From the NCBI GenBank assembly GCA_000442125.1, contig KE546985.1:310001-374000 (forward strand): DNA of 64,000 nt, in the 5' to 3' direction. Origin of the DNA: Opeltia flavorubescens. Taxonomy: Eukaryota > Ascomycota > Lecanoromycetes > Teloschistales > Teloschistaceae. A program made the translations under genes and the position numbers. Below the pieces are notes generated by a model. It had not been told where the DNA came from. It saw nothing but the letters and a program-made list of their open reading frames with translations, and did not search any database. Positions 1 through 9,779 of this stretch are shown piece by piece (positions within the stretch are counted from its first letter, which is position 1; each line of letters opens with the position of its first letter).

Positions 1-1324
1 GGCCAAGAATGGGAACAACATACTGTAAGTCGCCGTCATATGAGAGGTTGTCATTTGATCTCCTATAACTGGATGTAGTTTATGGAGCTGTGTGCCCGTG
101 AATGCACGTCTCCCGAATCCGACAGCAAAATCTGGCTGCGGCCGAGGACCTTGGACCAGAGCGATTGCCATTTCCCAACATTCGTTGTCAGTTTGATACA
201 GATTTTTTAGGTCATCATGACCGCGATGGTAATATTCTTCCGGCGAGGGAACAATTAGTCTCCCGATGTCTGAGATAACTCTGGCTTCGTTCCGGTGGGC
301 GATGGATTCACAAGTTTGTTCAAAAAGCCGGTCCTGAAACAGGGAATCCTGAGGGACCGGATATCGTTGGTTGAGTAAGTGCTGGCATAGATCCTTGTCC
401 TCCTGCACGATGCGAAATCCGGCATCTGATTGACCCATGAAGATGTTTGCTTCGGCAAGAGTCTCGACGTATCTTTCACTTGCAGCCTTGGGATTCTTGC
501 CTTGTCGAAATGTGATGCCTGTGGCTCCAGTTTCGGCCTTGCTGACTTTTGACCTAGTTCGTCGGCCGATCTTCTGAGCTGCCCACAAAGACGACATTTG
601 GTCAGACAAATGAAAATATTCTTTGGGCCAGGTACCGAAGTCAAGCCAGTGGTCGATGCCGCTCCCGCTCAGAGTGTCTGGCAGACTATGAAACAACTCA
701 TATGGGAAATTTGATTGCACACAGTCTGTAGGTATAGAGTCGTCGTAATTCCACTGGTCAATTGAGAGAGAGTACTTGGGGTTTGGTAGGTCAATTGATC
801 CAAGACTCGATGACTGTTTGGTAAGCGATGAGGGAGTGATCAAATTGGAGTAAGGCATTAGGAAATCATACCTTATCCTTTAGCTTTCTACTTGCTGAGG
901 ATTCTCGAGGATGCTTGGATCCGCCAGCTGAGATGTCTTGGTGAGTATCTTGCTGGATACTCTGGTGGATATCTTGGTGAGTATTTTGGTGAGTATCTTG
1001 GTGAGTATCTTGGTGAGTGTATTGTTGGATGTCTTGGTGAGTATCTTGCCGGATACCTTGGTGGATGTCTTGGTGAGTAACTTGGTGAGTATCTTGGCGG
1101 ATGTCCTGGTGGATGTCCTGATGGATGTCCTGCTGAGTATGTTGACAGGTATCCTGGTAAGTGTCTTGGTGGGTATCCTGGTAAGTGTCTCGGTGGGTGT
1201 CTTGGTGGGTGTCTTGGTGGGTGTCCTGGTAGATATCTTGGTGGATGTTGTGGTGGATGGTGTGTTGGTGTAGGATGAGTGAGGATCGCTTTCGCTTCAG
1301 GCTTTGAGGTTCGACTGATGGCAT
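1..1324 (-). CDS. DUF7924-type fungal protein, 5' part, two exons, runs off the left edge
   Basis: Seen: exon 1 is 1324..872 (ATG at 1324, 151 codons). An intron 871..814 (58 nt, GTATGA donor, CAG acceptor, CTTAC just upstream) joins exon 2 (813..1) in phase 0. Exon 2 stays open for 271 codons to the window edge, so 422 residues are visible and the C-terminus is outside. Residues 10-13 are KRKR; about residues 28-131 are a Gln/His/Asp tetrapeptide repeat. From about residue 240 the sequence has the hallmarks I recall for DUF7924: VPQDSLFQDRLFE, RNEARVISDI, IVPSPEEY, GPRPQPDFAVGF, then the start of a hydrophobic YSMLFPFL strand. The function of DUF7924 is unknown to me; many fungi carry expanded, variable sets. 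The intron also removes an in-frame stop at 868..866 and the ATG at 858, which would otherwise look like a separate start. Family assignment rests on remembered motifs; the gene model is strong because both frames fit. Confidence 0.85.
932..1243 (-). repeat. 12-bp coding minisatellite, about 26 units
   Basis: A 12-bp unit, on the minus strand close to CACCAAGATACC, is tandemly repeated about 26 times inside exon 1 of the DUF7924 gene. It encodes imperfect tetrapeptides HQDT/HQDI with variants YQDT, RQDT, QQDI, HQGI and HRDT. Two degenerate units precede it (1270-1244). Because the unit is a multiple of 3, copy-number change keeps the frame. Substitutions fall mostly at unit position 1 (H/Y/R/Q/C). 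Confidence 0.9.
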
Positions 1325-4257
1325 GATCGCGTGAGAGTGAATGAAGCTGAGATGGCAGTACTCTTTGGTGAATCAGAACAGATGCAAGCCCACGGCGTGT
1401 GAAGATTTCTTGGTCAGGAAGGAGGAAATTGAGCTATATCATCCCAGAGAGTTCGTTATACTTGCTACCGTGAGAGTTTGGATGGTAGTAGTATTGGTCT
1501 ATACGGTGGGGATGATGTTATGTATAGGAGAAGTATTCCCATACAGAATTACAGATGAGCTCACAGGAAGTACCGAGGTAATGGGTTGATCTAATCTCTT
1601 GGCACGCCAAGCCTGGCCCTTCTCTCATTTCCAACCTTACATTGTCAACGGCCAACGCCGAAGAGTCTTACCTATACAATTCAAATGAACAACTCTCACT
1701 AATCGAGGAAGAATTGAAGGATCCACTCTATTGAGTTATCGGATTTGATGGCGCGCTTAGCACCGTATCAGATATGCAACCGGTGATAATAGCAACACTC
1801 AGCTATAGGGGAAAGCAGCACAATATATTTCAAGCTTTTGTAGTCTTGTATAGGACTATACCGAGCGGGGACACGAATTGGAGATTAATCTGTCTATGTA
1901 AATGATCTGGCTTGATTTTGTGCCTGGCAATCCAGCAAGGATGAATTGATGGAGATTGATGGCAGGGTGCTGAACCAGGACGCAGAACAAGCATGCACAG
2001 AGCGTAAGCACCGCCCGATGTTTAACACAGCACAGCGTTGCTACAATCTCGCTGAGTATCTCCATCTTCGCCTTCTACATCTTAAAGATCTGACCTTAGG
2101 CAGGAACACCCATACATTTATCTTCTGTGAACCGAGAAATCTCCGCTTGTATACGCGATGCTTTTGCTACCCTGTATAGTCGACTGTCTATGGTTTCTGT
2201 GAGAATCCGAGCTCCATGTACGAACCGCTGTATGGATGAACTCTTAATTCAGTAAGAGGTCGAGTATGCTTTGGCTTTAAGTGTTTACTTCATTGCTACT
2301 AGTCGCCTAGAATCAGACATCAATAAGGCCTCCAAGAACAAGTCAATCAGCTCAACCTGCTAGGGCATCGTTCGATTGTCGGTGCGCAATTGGCAGATCT
2401 AGCACCTCAAGTCATACATACAGATATCAAGCTAGGCAGATATGATTCAAGACATATGGTTACAAATTTGCGACCGGCATTACACTGATAGCTCACATTG
2501 TACCTTAGAGCTCTTCAAGACACGATATCTTCTATCGGACACCCTCATTTCCACCGTAGTAATCCGGCGCTCGTTGTGTAGCCGGCGCCGCCTTGAAAAG
2601 GGCGTCATCGGATTAGAGAACTATTCGGGACTACTGTGATGGAAGTCTAGATGGAGCGAGCTCTGTACGTTCATCAAGAAACATGGAAATTCGTGCTCTG
2701 GATTCGTCAAGCGCTTGGCAGAAGGTAGACGCAACGTTGTCGGTGCATGTGCGAATAATTTTGTGACTCGGAGACTGCATCAGCGCCTTGAATCCTTACG
2801 AAAATAGCTTGGAGGGATCAAGGACGAGAATCATCGAGGCAGATTAGTCGCTAAGATTTGTAAGATTGCACTTTTGAGGAAAGTCCGGCGCACATTAACT
2901 ACTGACTGCCGGGTTTTAGATCACAAGGGGTACTCCTGTGCGATCGATCAATCGCCCGATCGCTGTCCATCTTATCTCGCAATCATGCCAGGAAACCTGT
3001 GTTTCCGCATACATCTTTCCCAGAGTCCTGTCCGCTGAGTCCCCTCAGCGGCGTTGTCTCCTGGCTCCAGCATAGCTAGAAGTGCTCGAATGATAGGTTC
3101 TCTTTGTTCCTTGGTTGGTAATCCTGCTCCAATTCTCTCGCAGATCAAACTTCTTCTTCTTTTTGATATGTACCCCGCCCTCTCTATTAGACCCAATCAT
3201 ACGTCAGACTTGACCCTTTTCAATAGATTGAACCTCAGCCCATACCGCTAGAACCAGATTCATTGTTGCTCGAGCCCGTCTAGCTAATAACTTATTCAAC
3301 ACCTTTCATTGGTGTTCTGCACGAGATGTCACCTAAGACAGTAATGTTGATGTCTGCGTTATCTCATTCCTAGAGGATGGTTGTTTAGACATCATCGTCC
3401 CTTTCTTTTTGGGCCCACTTTTATTCGCCATGCTGGCGAAACAGTCAATGGATACCTTGTATATTCTTGTTCTGAGTGCCTATAAGACAATTTCGTAGTC
3501 GAAGCCTACGACATTGTTACCATAATCGAGCTTTAGTGTGGCTATTCCATCTTTAGTTCTACTTAATCAATCTCGTGGCTGTAAAAGCCTGCGAGCATCA
3601 AGGCTACCAGAAGAGAACTTGAACCTTCTTGAATTTATCAACACCATCTGCACGTCTCTTCCTGCCATCAATCAAGCTGGCTCGTTTATTGGCCTTTTGG
3701 GGAAACCAAACAACTCCGTAGAGTACCTGGATATTGTTGGTCGTGGAAGATCTGATGATCGCTGACATGGTCATATCGGTGCTGATTGTTACTGGGAACA
3801 TTTACTTATAAGCTCAGAAGGTTTGCTATCCGTGATCCAACGTTGAACGAGACGTTGGGTGATCCGGCTACTTCGTACGCCTCCTCATGACATAAGCAAA
3901 GCGAGAACAGATCCCTTGATCTGATCCGGCTCAAGACAGGTGCACTGTAATCCAAGATCCAGCAATTCGCGTCCTAAGTGAATAAAACTACCAAAATCCG
4001 TGCGCCGAGCAAGATCATGTGAACTTTCGACGTCGCATTCCCCTCCGGCTTGAAGGGGCGGCCATAACATGAGACATTTGACACATCACCCGGGCATCTG
4101 CTACTCTCTGCCCCGTGGATCAATCGCGGCGATTTGCTAATCTTCAGGCAGGTGTATGATTCCTTCCGAAGCCAAAAGTCTACAGCAAGTGGTATCGGGG
4201 CACAATCCCGTTTCTTGATTTCGAAGTTCTTTGAAGCAACTACTCCATCTCGAATAA
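1325..4257. other. Gene-free stretch with weak coding-like remnants
   Basis: I find no intact gene here. Three stretches look like decayed coding DNA but match nothing I know. 2640..3038 (+) is open except for one TAG. 3538..3765 (+) is a 75-codon frame without an ATG. 3885..4070 (-) is a 61-codon frame. No tRNA, rRNA or repeat was recognised. Confidence 0.3.
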
Positions 4258-4575
4258 ACACCTGAAGAATTTGCACTGACCCCCAGTGCTTTGCCGAGCC
4301 CTGAGCGACTGCCTCTATATACTGTGGACGACAGCTTTCGGCTCATTGGGGGCAGCGACTTGGCAGACTTTGATGCTATCTCAAGCGGTCAAGGTATCAG
4401 CAACAGACGGATAGTCTTTGGGGGAATGGCCTTGTCACTCTTTCGCGTGCTATACACTCTCAACGTCAGCGAAGAAATAGTTCGACTTCTTGCGGAGGTT
4501 TTTGACAGAGAAGCATTACTACTAGAACCGCTAGATGGTATTGCAGACCAGTATTGCGCGAGAAAAGTTGGTTAA
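4258..4575 (+). pseudogene. Unrecognised gene remnant, C-terminal part
   Basis: A 105-codon open frame runs from after a TAA at 4255 to a TAA at 4573-4575. It has natural-looking composition (RLPLYTVDDSFRLIGG, RRIVFGGMALSLFRVLYTL, EEIVRLLAEVFDREALLLEP) but no ATG near its start. Read as the last exon or tail of a gene whose upstream part has decayed. An acceptor-like ACCTGAAG lies at its 5' edge, so an upstream exon is possible, but none was found in the 400 bp before it. Family not recognised. Confidence 0.35.
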
Positions 4576-4845
4576 TATAGTCACAACAACGCTCTCGAGG
4601 AAGCCAGAGAAGATCTCTAGAATTGCGTGCAGGCAATGTTCAAGAGGGACGGGCATGGTAATGCCGAATGAACGATGAAATCGAGATTAACTCTACAGCT
4701 GGTCAGCGCTGTATAAATAACTAGGGGTTTCCTTGTACAAGTAGATATCCGTATTATTAGCGGAGAAAACTAATCAATCAACCTATAGGACTTATTATCC
4801 TTCGAAAGCCTGGATTAGCAAGGTCCATCATGGCTAGACCGACAC

Positions 4846-5460
4846 CTAATTATCGCTGTTTTCCTTATTAGCAGTCTCGTCATCTGTATAATCCTCACTC
4901 CCAAACCCACTCTCATCGCTCTCCAAAAAAGTACCATCCTTCAAATACCGAAAGCCATCCCCGCCACCCTCCTCACTGGTATCATTCCTACTCTCGGTAT
5001 CGATATTACTTATCATTCAATTTACCAAGCTCGATCTTCATATCCTTCCCATATTCTTCTTGTTTTAGCAGTTCCTCGATGTAGGAATGCGCAATCGTTT
5101 TAAAGACATCTCTATAAGTGCCAGGTTTTTCAATCCCTCCTACCTCCGGCACCAGTTTGGATCAGTCGATCTGGTCGAGAGCTGATCCCCATACTTTCAT
5201 TGGTTCTACCCGAGGAATGACGCGGAATTGACTGGCAGGAGGATACCGAAACTCGAGTAAAGGATAACTGGCCAGATAAGGTTACGTGCTCAGAATTCCT
5301 TCCTCACCAGCAATCTTACGTTTCTTTGCCTCTCCTTCCCGCGGAGAATCAGATTGTTCGCTGAACGAGACAGATCGCTTACCTCCCTTGATCGGCAGGG
5401 GGTAGGAAGTGCGCGGCAGGCCCGCCTCACGATTTTAAGTCTATTGTTGCGGTGGTCTGA
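4846..5460 (-). pseudogene. RIP-degraded unknown gene, C-terminal part
   Basis: On the minus strand one frame can be followed from about 5460 to 5000, broken by several stops; the last part continues in another frame to a TAG at 4848..4846. Order of recognisable segments: a basic disordered stretch (KRSVSFSEQSDSPREGEAKK), a segment with LLEFRYPPASQFRVIPRVEP and KVWGSALDQID, a helical stretch (TYRDVFKTIAHSYIEELL), and an acidic tail rich in Asp, Glu and Ser ending ANKENSDN. Several stops are TAA or TGA where CAA or CGA would give a normal residue, the change expected from RIP. I do not recognise the family; a host gene and a transposon-encoded gene are both possible. Confidence 0.5.
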
Positions 5461-6005
5461 GGTTCGGAGGTTATAGAGACGGCATATTAGGCCTTCGCTT
5501 TGAGCCTGCAACTCTCGATTGTTCCATTTTATTCGAGTTTAAGGGAAGATTGGGAAGGAGGTGTGGTGTTTCCACACTCGATTAATCTTCCATTGCTGTT
5601 GTCCGGCAAATTCTCTTGAGTCTCTACATTCATCCAGTTCTGGCTCCCTCCCCCGCCCGGTCAGTAATGGATGCTTGAGAAGGAGCTGAAAGTGTTGGTT
5701 CAATGGAACGAGTCCTGTGTCACGACCATATTTCAGTCGCGTTTGATCTAGAGACTTGAGCCCTTGTTTGATTTAAGGACCTTAATGGCACGCGAACAAA
5801 GACGCTTGGACTCGGCCTTGTACTTGAGGAGGGCTTTGCAAATGAACGTCTAGGCTGTGCACTGCTAAGCCTTTCTTGTTTGGGACCGACCGGGAGCAGC
5901 TACAGTACTCAGCATGGAATACTTGATTTGCCTCGTGAACCTTTCTGTGGACACGGGAGCGGGGCGAATAATGATGGTGAACAAATTTATGTGCCAGAGG
6001 AAGTG

Positions 6006-6775
6006 TCAACGGTGAGGAGCCATGTATCTTTTCCCTGACCGTGACTCATCGTTGCTGGACTGTATGTCCGTTGGATTTCCTCCATGATCTAAATGCCTTG
6101 AGGATGCTTGGCAAGACGTCCCTATGCAACTAGAAACCAAGGTATTCTTGAGGTTGCTTACATTGGTTGGCCTTGCTATCGTAAGGATAAGTGTAGGCAG
6201 CCCCTGCGCAAGCTTTGAAAAAGGGAGGAGCGGGTCCATCCGCGATGTTCTGAGTTGAGGCAGACAGGGCCGCCGACTTGACTGTTGTATGTGCTGCCTG
6301 GCTGTTTGAATAGATCGATGTTGTAATCAGAAAATGCTGTGCCCTCGGAAGCGCATGTGATGGGGACAGAGTAGCTATCGAGATAGCCGACGTCGATATC
6401 AGGCGGACCAATAAGGCTGCCTTCAATATTACTGCTGCGATAGTCGGTGTTGGGTCCAAAGCTTCCTGCCCGTCTAATTTGGAAAGCGGATCGGGTAAGC
6501 GAGTTGTAGGAGAGGATGGTCGCTGCCAGATTACCTACCGGAGCGGGGCCGCCAGCATTGGAAAGGAAGGATATCGAAATCGTCATGTAATCGGTTGAGC
6601 CATCGGCGCCTGTGATGCTGACGGGGTTTGGAGTACTCGTGACTGGAATGGAATCAGAAGCAGGTGTCGAATGTCCGTCTCCGAGAGTCACAGTCGCGGC
6701 CGCTGGGCAGTTGAACGGGCTCGCAGCTATCAGAGCCGCAAGGGCCAAAATAGCAATATGACAAATTTTTTTCAT
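6006..6775 (-). pseudogene. Secreted thaumatin-like protein gene, reading frame broken
   Basis: ATG at 6775 starts a typical signal peptide (MKKICHIAILALAALIAASP), followed by a mature domain rich in Ser, Thr and Gly. DIDVGYLDSYSVPITC corresponds to the conserved thaumatin-family stretch before the first acidic-cleft strand. FFKACAGAAYTYPYD corresponds to the family's C-terminal FxxACPxAYSYAYDD motif. The similarity continues across about three reading frames within 250 bp, ending in a Cys-containing tail (SSCIGTSCQ) and a TGA near 6006, so the copy appears broken unless the assembly has indel errors. Thaumatin-like proteins are secreted, disulphide-rich and glucan-associated in other fungi; the role here is inferred only. 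A low-complexity His-rich frame continues to 5782 and might be the old 3' end. Family call moderate. Confidence 0.5.
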
Positions 6776-7481
6776 CTTGTGGTTGAAGGGGCATGAGGAT
6801 CGTCAGGGTCAAATAGTTTCGGGGCCGTCATTGGCTTTTGTGGTATTTTGACGAGTGCGTCAGTCTATGGATGCTTCGTGTTTGGTGAGTCTCTGGCGTT
6901 TACGGTACGCTGTGAAGAAGATATCGTGGTTGAATCGGCCTCTCGCTAGAGAAATTGAGATGATGGATTGGGGGTGGGGAGGGCAATCCGCGGAAAAGCG
7001 CGGTCCAAAGGGGAACCCATATCGCGGCATCATGTTTCACACCTCACGGCCGTCCGGGGGACGCGGGCGTACTCTCGGGTATCGACCATTGTGGACGAGA
7101 CGTGTAGCCGGACGCCGTCATCCCAAACAATCCCTTCCGAGAGGCATTGGATACCCGCTTCCCAGAGTGATCGAAACACACATCCGCATGCTTTCCAATC
7201 GCAGCGTGATGTAGTACGATCCTTTCATAGCAGGTTGTAGCCGAGAGCGTGGATTGTGAATGTTGAAAGACTGTTCGAGGTGCAGGTTATATATATCATG
7301 AAGGCCGACGCGGTGCAGTAGTATATGCAAATCCATAGTGAATTAGATTGGGCTTGGAGTTTTCCTGGTAGAGTAGGGTAGAGTAGGCAATTGAAGCGAC
7401 TGGCGTACGAGTCCGAACAGGCCACGTTGGTGAAAACGAGCGAAGCGAGTAGAGCTGTGAGCAAAATTATGATTATACAAA
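6776..7481. other. Intergenic, nothing firm
   Basis: Overlapping open frames on both strands (6855-7240 +, 7225-7481 -) have no family resemblance, and those on the minus strand run through the adjacent Helitron, so I do not call genes. The strongly basic-then-hydrophobic frame seen on the minus strand near 7500 is Helitron sequence. Confidence 0.4.
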
Positions 7482-7799
7482 CTAGGTAAGCTCGACGCCT
7501 TCGGCGCCGAGCAACCCAACGCAAGGGTCCTGCGCCAAGCTTGTTGCTGGTTCCCCAGATCTTTGCAGTTGAATAGCACATTCAATTTTCGTCCGAGACT
7601 AAAGCACAATAACTTGTTTTAAAGAACATGACGTGCGCTTTCCGTGCATATACTTTTCATATAAACCCGATAAGAGTTGGTAGAATTATTCACGTGCAAA
7701 GTTTGTGTGTACGGGCGCTTTTGATAGGGTGATTTGCACATGGGGTACAATCTTGGCAGGAGCAATTTTCGCGGAATTGTGCGGAACTATTGGTAGAGA
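7482..7799 (-). mobile_element. Non-autonomous Helitron, 318 bp, complete ends
   Basis: Read on the minus strand, the element starts TCTCTACCAATAG (5' TC end at 7799) and ends CTAG at 7485..7482. Five bases before CTAG there is a hairpin: arms 7511..7503 and 7499..7491, 9 bp with one wobble, 3-base loop. The flanking bases are A at 7800 and T (complement of 7481), the A|T target that Helitrons use without duplicating it. The first 245 bp match, with about three quarters of bases alike, the 5' part of the Helitron at 27,080, including the shared cores TTCCGCGAAAAT (as read from the 5' end) and CAAACTTTGCACGT. There is no Rep/helicase frame; it would depend on a master copy. It is far less AT-rich than the 27-kb copy, so it escaped most RIP. 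Confidence 0.85.
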
Positions 7800-8390
7800 T
7801 GAAGATTGGAATAAAAAGGAATAAGTGAAGTCGAGGTATCGATATCGTCAGGTCGTTATAATAAAGTTTTCTTAGTGCGGCTGAAAAAAAAAGATTAAGC
7901 GGCCGACTTTATTATCCCTCCTAAATACTGAACGTCGGCTAGAGTATTCCCGCCAAGACCCTACCTACTTTAGTCAGTCGGCGAGGATCCTAGAGATAAC
8001 GCAGATCGCCTCAACCATTTGGACATGACGGTAGCGCCTTGATAATACCGAATAACAACGTCTATGATTACCCAGGAACACGGATCTTGCGCAATAGGCT
8101 TCAGCTCGGACAAAGACCATTTTGCGGAACATCCGTGTACCTGCAGCATGCGAAACTATCAGACAAAATGGAATGAAATCAATTGCCAGTACCATCAGCC
8201 GGAGCGCGAACAGATCCCTCGATGATGGCTGAACATCCTGTCAATAATCACCCCAAAGCCTCAACTCTTCCAAGTCCTGAGTCAAATACCGTTTCTGTGA
8301 CGGAAGAGCAGCTACACCCAATCTTTTGAAAGACCACCGCTTAGAGCCTAGGATTGCTGTTTAGGAAGTCGGCCAGACGAAATTGGACTT
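7800..8390. other. Intergenic, nothing recognised
   Basis: Moderate GC, no open frame with family resemblance. A 73-codon minus-strand frame at 7974..8195 has no support. Confidence 0.4.
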
Positions 8391-9081
8391 ATGACGTCGA
8401 GAGCGCCACATGCCTCTAAAGACCTCTTTGACTACGCACCTGAATCACAAAGACTGGACCCCAACACCGTACACTTCGTTTACAATCTCCCCAGCGGTCA
8501 TTCAAGACTTACTAACTTTCAGGTCCCAACGAAAATACAGACGTGTCCAGACTCTCACCGTTATGGATCCCAATACTCGCTCAAGAGACTGTTCACCTGT
8601 CCTCGATATTGTCGCCGAGATGGATCATTGTGAGATACCGGATCGGCACGGGGAATCGAATCAATACTACGTCGATCGCCATGTTTGTCTTTTGCAGGTT
8701 ACTGAAAGAGAGATAGACAGTGAATGGCTATACGAGGTCCTTAATACGAATGAAGACTGGGATGAACAGATTATCATGCCTGCTTTCAGGCGATTTAGAG
8801 TCGGACGGCTGTCCAACTCCACTGGTGACACGGCGTTTGACTTGTCGACCACCATGAACCAGCTTTCTCGTAAGTCTTTGGTCAAGAACAGGATTCCAAA
8901 GCTAATGAAGTAAGCCACGAGCGATCCCTCCGATCTATCCTCCGCCTTTTACGGAGATTCAGATCCATCAAACGAAGCGTTCGCCACTGGCTTTGAAGAT
9001 GAAGCAGGCTGAGATACAGATAATGAAGCTGACGAGGCTAATGCAGCCGACAATATAACCAAGGAAATTGAAGGAGATTAG
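8391..9081 (+). pseudogene. Unknown gene with in-frame stops
   Basis: A frame starting at ATG 8410 gives 167 codons to a TAA, then continues in the same frame as an acidic segment (ATSDPSDLSSAFYGDSDPS), a TGA, and a further acidic segment ending at a TAG near 9081. So about 220 codons of one frame are interrupted by two stops. Both are explainable as CAA or CGA changed by RIP. The region around LLQVTEREIDSEWLYEVL and NTNEDWDEQIIMPAF looks like folded protein. An alternative N-terminus is the overlapping frame from ATG 8391, and a good branch-point/acceptor (TTACTAACTTTCAG) sits at 8507-8521, but I could not find a donor that joins the two in frame. Family not recognised. Confidence 0.4.
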
Positions 9082-9779
9082 TGAGTGACGTAAGGAGTCA
9101 TCAAGATGCTTCGTCCTAACGCATGTTGCACGTTATTCATTCTCCTTAGAATCGATGGCTTCTGCGCCGTTTCCTTTGGATTCACGCGGCTCCTTCTCTG
9201 GCTAGGAAAATGCTGGACAAAGACTCGCCTGACAATTGTCAGAATTCAGGAAACGCGATTCAAATCCTGCAGCTGTTCGGCGCCACAATTAAAGCTTGGA
9301 AGCTTCAAGATACACCTCCATCCACAATGTTTACGACAGCCCTGGACTGCTCTCAAGATGTTCGGTCTCTTTACGGAGAAAGACTAACGGTGGAAAATTT
9401 CGCACTGTGACCCTTTTCAATTTACGCTCGACAACGGAAAGTGGAGAAATGGCCGCGCAAACCGCACCCGTGGAAACTTCGGACTCGTGCTTGAACGGCA
9501 GCCTATGACCGGACAGTGTGTTATTATTATGATCCTGAGTACAGAAGATGCAGCAGAACCGGAACAGAGGGGAGTTGTTATAGGATGTATATGAAGCTGG
9601 GGGGAGCAAGGGTTAGACCTCTACATGAAATCTTTCAAACTGATCTTGCCCTACCGAAGGCTGCGCCAACAATACCATCTCGGCAAAAATATCGAGAGCG
9701 CCGGTTGGACTACGCCAATGGCATCCCCGCTCTACAGTGCTGGTACTGCGCTCTACGTTTTACCAGAAGCAGCAAGACA
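9082..9779 (+). other. Coding-like debris upstream of the channel pseudogene
   Basis: Several overlapping plus-strand frames of 66-120 codons with plausible composition (for example LQLFGATIKAWKLQDTPPST near 9270) but no continuous frame and no recognised family. It may be a decayed gene distinct from the CSC1-like one that follows. Confidence 0.25.

Noticed and set aside
892-1273. Plus-strand frames with repeated Leu-Val-Ser or Gly-Glu-Tyr-Leu patterns
   Set aside because: They are the antisense of the HQD minisatellite. The minus-strand frame is spliced in phase to a DUF7924 exon, so the plus frames are shadows.
1341-1589. 82-codon plus-strand ORF from ATG with a hydrophobic middle
   Set aside because: No family, and it lies in the likely promoter of the DUF7924 gene. 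Not excluded but unsupported.
6855-7240. Overlapping plus-strand frames upstream of the thaumatin-like gene
   Set aside because: Two overlapping frames of similar length with no family features; probably chance in a GC-richer stretch.
7225-7609. Minus-strand frames with a basic-hydrophobic stretch resembling a small membrane protein
   Set aside because: They overlap the Helitron, including its hairpin, which encodes the Arg run. No homology or consistent frame.
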